Shown here one piece after another: positions 38,319 through 47,526 of a stretch of 64,000 nucleotides of DNA. The DNA lies in assembly GCF_032271945.1 (NCBI RefSeq), contig NZ_CP130319.1, forward strand, positions 4,049,001 to 4,113,000, read 5' to 3'. The notes beneath the pieces are model-generated. The model had not been told where the DNA came from, searched no databases, and saw only the letters and a list, made by a program, of their open reading frames with translations. A program made the translations under genes and the position numbers. The DNA is from Paenibacillus sp. MBLB1832 (GTDB lineage: Bacteria; Bacillota; Bacilli; Paenibacillales; NBRC-103111). The first letter of the stretch is position 1, and each line of letters starts with the position of its first letter.

Positions 38319-39980
38319 TTATTTTCTCGCATTAAATCGATCATAGGCAGCTTGGTACATCTTGGTCGCATCGTCAATGCCCATGATTTTCAGCTTCTTG
38401 ACGAATGCATCATAATTGCTAAGCGGCTCCACACCCATAATGAATTTCAAGATCATTTCCGTCTTGTACGTATTAATATCTGCCATCATCGCAGTAAGCT
38501 TAGACAATTCGCTCGTTGAGAAACCGAGACCTAATGGCGTATTCAAAGACGTATCTCCCTTGCCCCAATTAGTGGCCGCTTCTTGCTGTTCCGGTAATAC
38601 GAGGTTGATTTGACTATAAGCATCAAAATCCATCACCTTCGTAAAGCCGTTAATCGGGAATGCGTAATGGCTAATTGCCTGGTTCGGCGATTTCCCTGCG
38701 GTGTTCTTCAGAATCTCATCCGTGAATTGCTTCTTCCCATCTTTCACTGTGTAGCTCTTACCTTCAATTCCCCAATTAAGAAGCGTCTGCCCTTCTTCTG
38801 AATACAAGTAGTCCAGTAATTTTGCAGTCTCGACTGGATATTTATTGCTCTTGGTGATCACGCCTTGCCAGCCAACTTTTTGAATTAAATCCGCTGTATA
38901 ATTATAAGGCTTGCCTGCAGGACCTACCGGCGGGGTGAGTCCAATGAATTTGAAATTAGAATTCTTTGCTCTTGCTGCTTTTGTATTGTTGCCAAGTCCT
39001 CCTCCAACCGTGGAGTAAGTTGCACCAGCCAGGTCACCCTGCAGCTTGGTATCGCGACTCTTCGCATCCGTAGAAGCATACTCCGAATCAATAAGTCCTT
39101 CTTTATACCAGCTGTTCATCGTCGTTAAGAAATCTTTAAATGGTGGTTGAATAGGTCCATATTGCAATTTGCCGCTGGATGGGTCACGATAAAATCCATC
39201 TAATACTCCCCATGCCGTTGCAAACTCCGTTATACCGGACAGCCCTCCCCCTAAAACTCCGTTGTTTGTCTTCGCAATGGTATAAGGAATTTCATCCGCT
39301 TTTCCGTTTCCATTCGGATCCTTTTCTTTAAATGCCTTAAGAACGGTATGCCATTCGTCAATGGTCGTTGGCGGTTGCAAGCCAAGCTTATCCAGCCAAT
39401 CCTTTCGCATGAAAAACCCCGTATATGCTAACCGCCTAGGGTCAGGATCTAATTGATAAAACGCAGGCATCGTGCCATCGTCCATCGTAGCAAATTTTTT
39501 AATATCCGGATACTTTGCTAGAATACTCTTGTAATTAGGCGCATATTTATCAACAAGATCATTGAGCTTGACTGCGGTACCGTCGTCGATCAACCCCTTC
39601 AGTCCGCCTGGAATATTATTGATATCCCAGAAAATCACATCCGGATAGTCTCCTGAAGCCAGCATGACGTTAATTTGATCAGGAGTTGCGGGATGCTGCC
39701 ATTCAATATGAATGCCTGTCCTTTTTTCAATTTCTTGAAATCCCTCTGCCATACCCATATTCCCCAGTTCAGTGCCAGCAAAGTTTAACTGATACCACTT
39801 CAACGTAATCGGCTTATCGGTAATTTTCTTGCTTCCCGACGGTGCCGCTGTAGTAGCGGAAGTGGGCGATGATGCGCCAGGCTCCTTGCTGCCATTCGAA
39901 TTGTTGCTGCAAGCTGCAAGTAATGAAAGGGCAATAGCCCCCGTAAGAAGCAACCTCATGTTTTTCTTTTTTCTGTTCAT
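38319..39980 (-). CDS. Extracellular sugar-binding lipoprotein, LplA type
   Basis: 553 aa; ATG at 39980 with GAGGAGG upstream. Lipobox LAAC (Cys24), linker, LplA-type fold: KPITLKWYQLNFAGTELG, MLASGDYPDVIFWD, GTAVKLNDLVDKYAPNYK, FFMRKDWLDKLGLQPPTTID. Recognisably related to the protein at 14576 but with its own specificity. Receptor for the LplB/LplC pair just upstream in the operon (permease genes precede it here, the reverse of cluster C). Confidence 0.92.
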   Translation of the reverse strand: MNRKKKNMRLLLTGAIALSLLAACSNNSNGSKEPGASSPTSATTAAPSGSKKITDKPITLKWYQLNFAGTELGNMGMAEGFQEIEKRTGIHIEWQHPATPDQINVMLASGDYPDVIFWDINNIPGGLKGLIDDGTAVKLNDLVDKYAPNYKSILAKYPDIKKFATMDDGTMPAFYQLDPDPRRLAYTGFFMRKDWLDKLGLQPPTTIDEWHTVLKAFKEKDPNGNGKADEIPYTIAKTNNGVLGGGLSGITEFATAWGVLDGFYRDPSSGKLQYGPIQPPFKDFLTTMNSWYKEGLIDSEYASTDAKSRDTKLQGDLAGATYSTVGGGLGNNTKAARAKNSNFKFIGLTPPVGPAGKPYNYTADLIQKVGWQGVITKSNKYPVETAKLLDYLYSEEGQTLLNWGIEGKSYTVKDGKKQFTDEILKNTAGKSPNQAISHYAFPINGFTKVMDFDAYSQINLVLPEQQEAATNWGKGDTSLNTPLGLGFSTSELSKLTAMMADINTYKTEMILKFIMGVEPLSNYDAFVKKLKIMGIDDATKMYQAAYDRFNARK

Positions 39981-40018
39981 CCTTCGACCTCCTCGAATAT
40001 GTGCATTGCAATGTATGA

Positions 40019-40957
40019 TTAACCAGAACAGTGAAGGTTAAAGAAACTGTCCTGAGCGAATCCGTTTGGGATCCTTATCCTTTTATTGCGCCTATCATGA
40101 CACCCTTGACGAAAAACTTCTGTTAAGAAGGGATATAACACAAGGATAGGCACGGTTGCTATCACAATAGCAGCAGACTTCACGATTTCCGACATATCTC
40201 GCCCCTTTATAGTGCCAAGGCTTGTAAGAAGATCATCCGTGTTACCCGTTACTAATATATTTCGTAATACAAGCTGAAGCGGATATAAGCTCGACTTTGT
40301 CAAATAGATGGACGCGTTAAACCATGAGTTCCAATGCCCCACACCATAATACAAAATCATAACGGCAATGATGGGCATGGATAGGGGGATCATAATCCGC
40401 ACCATAATCTTCATCTCGCTTGCACCGTCAATTCTGGCTGACTCCTCAAGTGCTTCCGGTATCGATTGAAAGTACGTTCGCATGATGATCAAATTATAGG
40501 TTCCAATCAGCCCTGGAAAGACCATGGAAATCCACGTATTCACGATCCCAAGTTGTTTCATGACCAAGTACGTGGGTATTAACCCTCCGCTGAAAAACAT
40601 CGTAATCACGATCATGATCATCAAGCTATTCCTCAGCATCAGCCCTCTTCTCGACAATGCATACGCTAACGTCGTAGTAAAAATAAGATTGAGAGACGTT
40701 CCCACAATCGTGTAAACAATGGTGTTCCGATAGCCTATGAGAATAGGCTTGTTATGCAGCACGGCATAGTATGCATCGAATTGCAAGCCTAACGGACGAT
40801 AAAGAATGTTGTTGTAACCAGCTAACTGTGATGGAACGCTAAGCGATGAAAAAATGATGTATAATAGCGGATAGCTCGCTGCAATCATGATGACAATTAG
40901 AATGCAGATGTTGACTATGTCGAACACTTTCTCAGCGACACTGCGATGGGTCTTCAT
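40019..40957 (-). CDS. Sugar ABC transporter permease, LplC type, with frameshifted C-terminus
   Basis: 312 aa; ATG at 40957 with AGGAG upstream, 10 bp after the LplB stop. CUT1 permease with six helices and an EAA loop (EESARIDGASEMKIMVRIMI). After VPILVLYPFL the frame leaves the family pattern and ends in about 30 unrelated residues (TEVFRQGCHDRRNKRIRIP and on). Removing one base near 40124 restores QKFFVKGVMIGAIKG and a stop at 40075, the standard tail. The defect is thus a one-base insertion in the last 16 codons. The channel may still assemble, or the base may be a sequencing error. Confidence 0.85.
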   Translation of the reverse strand: MKTHRSVAEKVFDIVNICILIVIMIAASYPLLYIIFSSLSVPSQLAGYNNILYRPLGLQFDAYYAVLHNKPILIGYRNTIVYTIVGTSLNLIFTTTLAYALSRRGLMLRNSLMIMIVITMFFSGGLIPTYLVMKQLGIVNTWISMVFPGLIGTYNLIIMRTYFQSIPEALEESARIDGASEMKIMVRIMIPLSMPIIAVMILYYGVGHWNSWFNASIYLTKSSLYPLQLVLRNILVTGNTDDLLTSLGTIKGRDMSEIVKSAAIVIATVPILVLYPFLTEVFRQGCHDRRNKRIRIPNGFAQDSFFNLHCSG

Positions 40958-40967
40958 ACTATCACTC

Positions 40968-41933
40968 CTAGAACAAACTAGATTCTGAATATTTTTTGCT
41001 AAGCTTGTTGGCGCTTAAGAGGAAGATAAAATTCACTGCGGAGTTAAAAAATCCGACTGCTGTTGCATAGCTGTAATTGGCTTCAATAATTCCTTTTCGA
41101 TACACAAAGGAAGAAATGACATCGGCTTTTTCATAAGTGGACGGCGAATAGAGCAAAATAACTTTCTCGAATCCCACATTCATCACAAACCCCATCCGTA
41201 AAATGAGCAAGATGATAATGGTCGGAAGCAATCCTGGTAGTGTGATGTGAATTAGCTGCTTCCACCGGCCTGCGCCATCTATTTTGGCTGCTTCATATAG
41301 GCTGGAATCAATACCGGTTAGCGCTGCAAGATAGATGATCGAGCCCCACCCGATTTCCTGCCAAATATCAGAGCCTACAAATATCGCGCGGAACCAATCG
41401 GCGTTCAGAAGCCAATTCTCACGAGGAACTCCCAGCACAGACAACACATCATTGAACAATCCTTGCTTTTGTGTAAAAGCAATAATCATTCCAGAAACGA
41501 CAACTACGGAAATAAAATGCGGCATGTAAGTGACTGTCTGCACAACCCGCTTAAAAACTTGATTTCTGACTTCATTAAGTAAGAGGGCTAGAATAATGGG
41601 GGCAGGAAAGCCAATAACAATGGAATAGAAGCTGATCACCAGTGTATTACGTAATATCCTTGTAAAATAATAGCTCTTGAAAAAGTTTACAAAATGCTCA
41701 AGTCCAATCCACGGACTTCCAAATACACCTTTGGAGGCAACAAACGATTTAAAAGCGATCGTAACTCCGAGCATCGGCCAATAATAGTAAATGATATAAT
41801 ACATAATTCCAGGCAGCGCGATAAGATATATCGCTTTATTCTTAATAATATCTCTGGTTAAACGTTTCAGTACGTTTACTTTGTTCCTGGGAAGAATGCT
41901 GCTCCCCATTTTTGACATTATGCTCTCATTCAT
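40968..41933 (-). CDS. Sugar ABC transporter permease, LplB type
   Basis: 321 aa from the ATG at 41933 (AAGGA 9-10 nt upstream; the upstream in-frame ATG at 41954 has no site). Six helices, LplB signatures TIAFKSFVASKGVFGSPWIG and LLNEVRNQVFKRVVQTVTYM, EAA loop SLYEAAKIDGAGRWKQLIH. First gene of the E operon on the minus strand (LplB, LplC, binding protein, GH95, regulator). A perfect palindrome lies 33-60 bp before its start. Confidence 0.92.
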   Translation of the reverse strand: MNESIMSKMGSSILPRNKVNVLKRLTRDIIKNKAIYLIALPGIMYYIIYYYWPMLGVTIAFKSFVASKGVFGSPWIGLEHFVNFFKSYYFTRILRNTLVISFYSIVIGFPAPIILALLLNEVRNQVFKRVVQTVTYMPHFISVVVVSGMIIAFTQKQGLFNDVLSVLGVPRENWLLNADWFRAIFVGSDIWQEIGWGSIIYLAALTGIDSSLYEAAKIDGAGRWKQLIHITLPGLLPTIIILLILRMGFVMNVGFEKVILLYSPSTYEKADVISSFVYRKGIIEANYSYATAVGFFNSAVNFIFLLSANKLSKKYSESSLF

Positions 41934-41965
41934 ATTTTCAAATCCTTTTCTCATGTATTTGTCCT

Positions 41966-41993
41966 GTGCTTTGCTCTCACTATAGCAAAGCAC
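41966..41993 (-). promoter_or_regulatory. Perfect palindrome over the candidate promoter of the E operon
   Basis: GTGCTTTGCT (41966-41975) and AGCAAAGCAC (41984-41993) are exact 10-bp arms around 8 nt. On the minus strand the spacer and arm contain TATAGT (41984-41979), a good -10 hexamer. Position and symmetry suggest a repressor operator, or alternatively a leader hairpin if transcription starts further upstream. Confidence 0.5.
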
Positions 41994-42167
41994 TCGTTAA
42001 TCTAATAGATACCGATTCTTTGGATTGCTTATCAATCCTACAGAATCTACCTAACCACCAAGAAAATAAAAATTCAACAGACAATTGTTTCTGTTAGATT
42101 TGCCCCCTTTGTTAGTTAGGTTATCTAAATTTGTAAGAAATTTTCAAAATTTCTCGATAGACCTAAA

Positions 42168-42209
42168 CAAAAAAACGCATCAAAATCCCTATATAAGGAA
42201 TAGATGCGT
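42168..42209 (-). terminator. Terminator of the F operon
   Basis: On the minus strand ACGCATC pairs with GATGCGT across a partly paired AT-rich loop and is followed by TTTTTTTG. It lies about 65 bp after the stop of the response-regulator gene at 42274 and separates it from the E operon promoter. Confidence 0.75.
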
Positions 42210-42273
42210 ACTTCGTATTTTAGAGTATTCGATTGCGACGAATAGTTGGTAGAGAAGCTGCCACTATAGAATT

Positions 42274-43872
42274 TTATTCACCCATAAATTGACTTGGGCT
42301 CATACCATAGTGCTCCCTGAACACCTTCACAAAGTAGCTTCTATTTTCGTACCCAAGCATTACTGAGACGCTTTCGACCGTTTGGTCTGGTCTTGAGAGG
42401 AGCTCTTTGGCCTTTTCCATTTTCATTCTTTTCACATATTCAATGAAGTTTTCCCCTGTTTCCTTTTTGAACAAGCGGCTAAAATAGCTGGCGTTCAGAT
42501 GCAGGTGCTCAGCTACCTCTTCCAAGCTCAGCTTCTGTTCAACCCGAAGCTGGACGTACTTCTGCGCCTTGACAATTTCCGTCTTTTTGCTCGTTTTTGA
42601 AATCCGGTCCATGATGTCGACAGCCTGTTGAAAGTAAAAACAGAGCCATTCCCTAAGCTCCTCCACGTCCCCGATATACCCAAGCTCATGCTGAACTCTC
42701 TCCATCGTATATTGGGGATTAAACTTTACTCTCATCATTAAATCCAGAATTAATTTATTCAAAAATTGCTTGACGAATTTGGGATGATACCGCTTCCGCG
42801 TTACCATCTCAATAAACGAGTCAACTAGCGTTGACACAGGCTCCGTAGAGGAAAGGAGAAGCCTATTGAGCTTTTCAGCATAATCAAAATACACTGCAAA
42901 TAATTCTTCTCCATCCTTTAGTGTCGGGAAAGGACTGTGAAGCCTTATGTAGGGTGCGCCCTGATCATAAAAGCATTGCTCTGCGTCAGACTGCAACCGC
43001 AATAACTGGTGACGAAGACCCTCTCGCGTACCCGTCACATCACCAACCAATGTAGATAACTTTAGCTTCAAAAACTGGGAAAGCTTCCGCTGAATCTGGG
43101 CAGTGATCTCCTCGATTCTGACCTCACATTCCTGCCGATGCTCCACATTGCAGGAGAATACCATATATACATAAGGCGAGAAACAGCCAAGAAACAATGC
43201 TTCCTCATTGGCATGCACAATCTCCTCAATAGCATTGCTAATGGCAAAGGAGAGCGTATTTTCATGCTTGTACCGCGATATGGCACCGACCATTTGGTTG
43301 AGACGCAAAACTACAGGTGTTACTGTGCCCTGACCCTTTACAAGTCCAAAAGACTCCAGCTCATTATGCCACAACGAATCTTCAATGCTCGAACCGGTGA
43401 GCAAATCACGCAGCCACTTCTCCTTCATAGGGAATTTGGCCTTATGTGCTTCATGGTGCAAGCGCTCTACTTCCTTTTGCAAATTTCGCTCTTGATCGAG
43501 CTGCTGCTTCACCTTGGCAAGAAGCTCGGCCATCTCATCGTCAACTTCCAAAGATTCCTTCAGCACATAATCCTGCACGCCGAGCTGTAAGGCTTGCTGC
43601 GCGAAACGAAAGTCATCATGACACGATAAAATTAAAAATTTCGTAAGGTGACCCTGTTCCTGTATGGTCTTAATTAGCTCTAGCCCATTCATCCCCGGCA
43701 TGCCGATATCGGTAATGACCAGTTCAGGAGTAAGCAGCTCGTATTGCTGCAGTGCCGATACGGGGGAATGAAAGGCCCCAGCAAGTACGAAACCATGATC
43801 CGCCCAGGGGAGACATTCCCTTAGGTAATCCAACACCGCCACATCATCATCCACGATAAAGACGTTATACAT
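42274..43872 (-). CDS. Response regulator, YesN type
   Basis: 532 aa; ATG at 43872 with AGGAGG lying inside the end of the kinase gene, 8-bp overlap. Receiver about 1-120 (FIVDDDVAVLDYLREC, phosphoacceptor Asp55 in LVITDIGMPG), a long coiled-coil and GGDEF-like middle part, AraC HTH about 430-532 (LSLEEVAEHLHLNASYFSRLF, QTVESVSVMLGYENRSYFVKV). Last gene of the GH5 operon. Its likely target is the direct repeat before the operon at 57300-57329. Confidence 0.92.
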   Translation of the reverse strand: MYNVFIVDDDVAVLDYLRECLPWADHGFVLAGAFHSPVSALQQYELLTPELVITDIGMPGMNGLELIKTIQEQGHLTKFLILSCHDDFRFAQQALQLGVQDYVLKESLEVDDEMAELLAKVKQQLDQERNLQKEVERLHHEAHKAKFPMKEKWLRDLLTGSSIEDSLWHNELESFGLVKGQGTVTPVVLRLNQMVGAISRYKHENTLSFAISNAIEEIVHANEEALFLGCFSPYVYMVFSCNVEHRQECEVRIEEITAQIQRKLSQFLKLKLSTLVGDVTGTREGLRHQLLRLQSDAEQCFYDQGAPYIRLHSPFPTLKDGEELFAVYFDYAEKLNRLLLSSTEPVSTLVDSFIEMVTRKRYHPKFVKQFLNKLILDLMMRVKFNPQYTMERVQHELGYIGDVEELREWLCFYFQQAVDIMDRISKTSKKTEIVKAQKYVQLRVEQKLSLEEVAEHLHLNASYFSRLFKKETGENFIEYVKRMKMEKAKELLSRPDQTVESVSVMLGYENRSYFVKVFREHYGMSPSQFMGE

Positions 43873-45718
43873 CGTCCCCCTCCTCCTTTCTTCCTTCGTG
43901 ATAGGGAAGCGTAATGGTCCATTTTAGTCCTTGCCCCGGAGCGCTTAGAACTGTCATTGAGCACATATCCCCGTATATGATGCGGAGACGCTCGAACACA
44001 TTTTTCAATCCGATCCCATTCAACCCCGTCTTCTCATTGGTAAGCCTGGACTCATTCAATGAATCCGTGAGCATATCCTGCAGCTTCTCAAGCTTATCTG
44101 CATCCATCCCTATGCCATCATCTTCCACCTGGAGATACAGCATCTCTCCCTGCTTCCAAGAATGAATCGCAATTACGCCCGAACGCTGCTGCAATCCGTG
44201 TATATATGCATTCTCGATTAATGGCTGAAGCGTTAATCTTGGGATGCTGCAAAGCAATGTATCAGATGCCAAATCGCTAGTGAAGGTAACGTGTTCATGA
44301 TGACGGAAATTCATGAGTTTGATATATTGGCTCACAATCTTAACTTCCTCGTGTAGGGGCAGAAACTCATTACTACGATTAATCGTCATTCGGAGCAAGG
44401 TGGACAGGGAGCCGATAATCATCCCGATCTCCCGCTCCCCCTTCATCATTACACGCAATCGGATGGAATTAAGCGTATTGAAGAGAAAGTGAGGATGAAT
44501 TTGCGCTTGAAGCAGCTCCAGCTCAGCCATTCTTTTGCGTGTCTGCTCTTGCTTGACCTGCTCAAGCATCTGCTTTATTCGATCTAGCATGGCATTAAGT
44601 GCGCTGCTAAGCTTAGCGATTTCATCCTTTTGCTTCAATTGCAAGCGTACGTCCAAATTCCCCGCCTCCACCTGCATGGCCATTCGAGCTAATTGGACGA
44701 TGGGTTTGGTGAACTGGCGGAGGATGTAAAACAGGGCGATGGAAAATAGGATAAAGAAGATAAATTGCACGGTGAAAATCTCGCTGAGCTTGCTGCTTAT
44801 TTTTCGAGTAATATCTTGTAGTGGTGTTATACTTATCATTCGCCAGTTCCCGTAGGACAAGGAATGGTTGACATAGATATAGTCCTGTCCCTTCCAGCTG
44901 GTTCTTCCGCGGGGCAAGCTCAAATCGAAGGAATCGGAAAGTGTAGTGCCCACCTGCTGTGTGTCCAGACCGGAAATGACTTGCCCCTTGGCATCCAATA
45001 GGATCAGCGTTTGGTCCTCCTGGTATTTACTAAAGATTTCGTGGAACTGCTTCTCCGACTTGCTCAACATAATATAAGCATTCGGTGTATTCGCATAGAG
45101 CTGAAAGCTTCGGATGATGGTTATGATATGCGGATCCTGCTTGCGCTCGGAAGGAACATAATTGGGCTGTCCACCGAAGAAGAACGTATGGTTTACCGGC
45201 AGCTTATGAAGGTCCTGAAACCAGGCTTCCTTGTAAATGAAAGACAAGTCGCTGGGGTACGTAGAGAAGTTGGTTAAATGGTCGCCTGTCGGCAGCAAAA
45301 TGGTCGCATAGGTTTTGCCGCCAAACAGGGTCAGCTGGTTCAGCTTCTCCACAACAGCCTGCGAGGCGTAGAATCGTTTGGTAGGTTTGGCGCTCTCGCC
45401 AGGCTCTGCTGTGTCCCATAAGACGCGAAGATTCGCCATCGTTGTTTGATCATATTGAATTTCGTTAAGTGTTTTCACCATATCGCTCACAATGCTGCCT
45501 ATGTACAGGTCAGACACCTCCATCGACTGCTCGGAGCGCGAATAGGCCTTGGCCAACAGCTCTTTATTAATATAAAAGTTTGTAAGAACAAGGATACCGA
45601 TCGATGGAATCAATAAACATAGTAACGACGCTGTGATCAGCTTCTGTCTCCAGCTTAGTGTGGAAGCCCTCAATCTGGCACCCCGTTTCTCATGAAAGAT
45701 GTAAGTAAAGTATATCAA
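43865..45718 (-). CDS. Sensor histidine kinase, YesM family
   Basis: About 617 aa if it starts with the TTG at 45718, whose TTGA overlaps the stop of the cohesin-SLH gene; there is no clear ribosome site, so coupling or a later start (TTG at 45673) is possible. Helix 1 about 25-47, extracellular sensor about 50-305, helix 2 about 312-332, HAMP to about 385, QIHPHFLFNTL with His410, and HATPase with QPLIENAYIHGL and DDGIGMD. It should pass the signal to the regulator that overlaps it. A kinase directly coupled to a surface-anchor gene suggests that sensing polysaccharide breakdown at the cell surface is part of the same programme. Confidence 0.9.
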   Translation of the reverse strand: MIYFTYIFHEKRGARLRASTLSWRQKLITASLLCLLIPSIGILVLTNFYINKELLAKAYSRSEQSMEVSDLYIGSIVSDMVKTLNEIQYDQTTMANLRVLWDTAEPGESAKPTKRFYASQAVVEKLNQLTLFGGKTYATILLPTGDHLTNFSTYPSDLSFIYKEAWFQDLHKLPVNHTFFFGGQPNYVPSERKQDPHIITIIRSFQLYANTPNAYIMLSKSEKQFHEIFSKYQEDQTLILLDAKGQVISGLDTQQVGTTLSDSFDLSLPRGRTSWKGQDYIYVNHSLSYGNWRMISITPLQDITRKISSKLSEIFTVQFIFFILFSIALFYILRQFTKPIVQLARMAMQVEAGNLDVRLQLKQKDEIAKLSSALNAMLDRIKQMLEQVKQEQTRKRMAELELLQAQIHPHFLFNTLNSIRLRVMMKGEREIGMIIGSLSTLLRMTINRSNEFLPLHEEVKIVSQYIKLMNFRHHEHVTFTSDLASDTLLCSIPRLTLQPLIENAYIHGLQQRSGVIAIHSWKQGEMLYLQVEDDGIGMDADKLEKLQDMLTDSLNESRLTNEKTGLNGIGLKNVFERLRIIYGDMCSMTVLSAPGQGLKWTITLPYHEGRKEEGDDV

Positions 45719-47469
45719 GAGTGCTCATGAAATGGAATGCGGTATAGTATCACAGCAGCCTGGGCCCTCGTAGCATAGGAACCTGGCTCAAGCTTGCCGT
45801 TCTCCATCCCTTGGATGATTCCGGAAGCATGAAGACTGGTTAATGCCTTTACAGCATAGCTGCTTATATGATCTAGGTCGGTAAAAGCAGAAACGGTTCC
45901 ATCTTGCTTAGAGACGATTCCCTTGCACTGCATCGCCCGATAGATGATTGCAGCCATCTCCTGCCTAGTAATGAATTCCTTCACGCCAAACCGAAGTTGG
46001 GAGTTGCCTTCCACGATGCCCAGTTCCTCGGCGCTTGCGATAGCGGGGTAGTACCATTCACCAGGAAGCACGTCCTCGAAGCGACTGATTGCTGAAGTGT
46101 CCATGAGATCGAAAGCGTCGATCACCATCTTGATAAATTGCGCCCGTGTTACATAGGACTGCGGCTGAAACTCCCGCTCCGATACCCCTTGAATGGTGCT
46201 TTGCAGAGCAAGCGCTTCGATGGCACTCCTGCCCCATTCCGCTTGGTTCAGATCGTCAAATAATGGTTTATCGTTATAGCTTACATAATATTTGCTGAAG
46301 TGCTTAAGTGTAGTTTCCATCCTGCTTGTAGCTTGGTTATATCGCGAGTTCTTAACAACCTCCAGCGTGCCATTGTCCGAGACATAATACACAACTAGCC
46401 TGTGGGGCTGCCATGCGTGCTTCCCTTGATAGGGCAGCTCCACCTTCACCTCTGCGCCGGCAAAGTCATGCAGTCGGCGGCCATCTGCAAGCAGAGTCAG
46501 ATCGATCAACGCATCACCGTCCCTCATTCTCTCAGAAAAACCCAAGGGAATGTCCGATGCGGTCAGCACCTCGATACCTAGCTCCATATGGCCAGGCTGG
46601 TTTCTTTGCAGCTCCCCCCAGAGCTTAGACGGAATCGTTACCGAGGCTAAGCCCGTCTCTACTCGCAGAGAGAGCCGCCATTTGTTGTCTCCTCCTAACG
46701 AATTCAACGGCAGCTGTACCTGTATGGACCTTGTTCCCTGCGATTGCCTTACCTCGACGACTACCTCGGATTGCGCGCTTGACTCCATAGCTTGCCTAAG
46801 CTTTTCGGGGTCCACCTGAACCTTTACTCTCCCTTGGGAATCCGCTGACCCGTCCGTCACGATCCGATGGGGTGTTACGCTGTGGGAATCGATTGGCAAC
46901 TCCCCTTGCGTCCCCCCGGTGCTATGGTCTTTTCCATTACCATTACCATTACCATTTTCATTCCCGTTACCTTTGTCTTCCTCAGCAGTGCCGGTTCCCA
47001 CGGTGATATCCGAAACCCGGAGATCTTCTTCGCCCACAGACGTGCCATTAGCCAGCTTCACCTTAATGGACTTGGTAAGACGAACATGCGTCTGGCGCTC
47101 CTGCAGTACCTTCAGTTTCAGTCGATATAACTCGTGATCCCCGGTAAGTCCAGCCTTGGCTCCTATGAAGGTGTGTGCGAGGATAATTTCATTACCTGTG
47201 TTCTGAAACACGGGAAATCCGCCATTCAACCTCAATTCGGTCCCTACATATTGCAGCGATTCCGGTTCATATGCAATACGAACCTCATTGGCGTAAAGCC
47301 CCTGAAGTCCCTTCCCTTCGACAGTAATTGTGATTGTGTCCCCTACCCGAACGGGCTGCGTGGAATAGGACAGACTTAGGCGATCCGCATCGGACTGGGC
47401 TAAGCCCGCCGTAGGCAAGAACCAAATCCCTGCAAGAATAAGTAGTAAGGATAGATATCGTATATTCAT
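45715..47469 (-). CDS. Cohesin-SLH cell-surface anchor protein
   Basis: 584 aa from the ATG at 47469 (GAGG upstream; the in-frame start at 47520 would put extra residues before the signal peptide). Signal peptide about 1-24 (TAGLA), a cohesin-type beta-sandwich about 28-155 (LSLSYSTQPVRVGDTITITV, EVRIAYEPESLQYVG, LAHTFIGAKAGLTG), an Asn-Gly repeat linker about 162-185, a beta-rich region about 190-405 common in Paenibacillus SLH proteins, and three SLH motifs about 410-584 (PQSYVTRAQFIKMVIDAF, VKEFITRQEMAAIIYRA, PGSYATRAQAAVILYR). SLH domains bind pyruvylated cell-wall polymer; a cohesin binds dockerins. The gene directly upstream codes for a GH5 enzyme with a dockerin, so this is its probable surface receptor, comparable in layout to single-cohesin anchors of clostridial cellulosomes. 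Confidence 0.82.
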   Translation of the reverse strand: MNIRYLSLLLILAGIWFLPTAGLAQSDADRLSLSYSTQPVRVGDTITITVEGKGLQGLYANEVRIAYEPESLQYVGTELRLNGGFPVFQNTGNEIILAHTFIGAKAGLTGDHELYRLKLKVLQERQTHVRLTKSIKVKLANGTSVGEEDLRVSDITVGTGTAEEDKGNGNENGNGNGNGKDHSTGGTQGELPIDSHSVTPHRIVTDGSADSQGRVKVQVDPEKLRQAMESSAQSEVVVEVRQSQGTRSIQVQLPLNSLGGDNKWRLSLRVETGLASVTIPSKLWGELQRNQPGHMELGIEVLTASDIPLGFSERMRDGDALIDLTLLADGRRLHDFAGAEVKVELPYQGKHAWQPHRLVVYYVSDNGTLEVVKNSRYNQATSRMETTLKHFSKYYVSYNDKPLFDDLNQAEWGRSAIEALALQSTIQGVSEREFQPQSYVTRAQFIKMVIDAFDLMDTSAISRFEDVLPGEWYYPAIASAEELGIVEGNSQLRFGVKEFITRQEMAAIIYRAMQCKGIVSKQDGTVSAFTDLDHISSYAVKALTSLHASGIIQGMENGKLEPGSYATRAQAAVILYRIPFHEHS

Positions 47470-47500
47470 GTAGGCCTCATCCCCCTGACAAATAGGAAGA

Positions 47501-47518
47501 GGAGGGGGTTCCCCCTCC
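47501..47518 (-). terminator. Perfect GC hairpin between the dockerin enzyme and the cohesin-SLH gene
   Basis: GGAGGGGG and CCCCCTCC are exact 8-bp arms around TT, 9 bp after the GH5 stop codon, without a T-tract. It is probably a processing or attenuation element that sets the ratio of enzyme to anchor. Confidence 0.5.
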
Positions 47519-47526
47519 ATTCGTCC

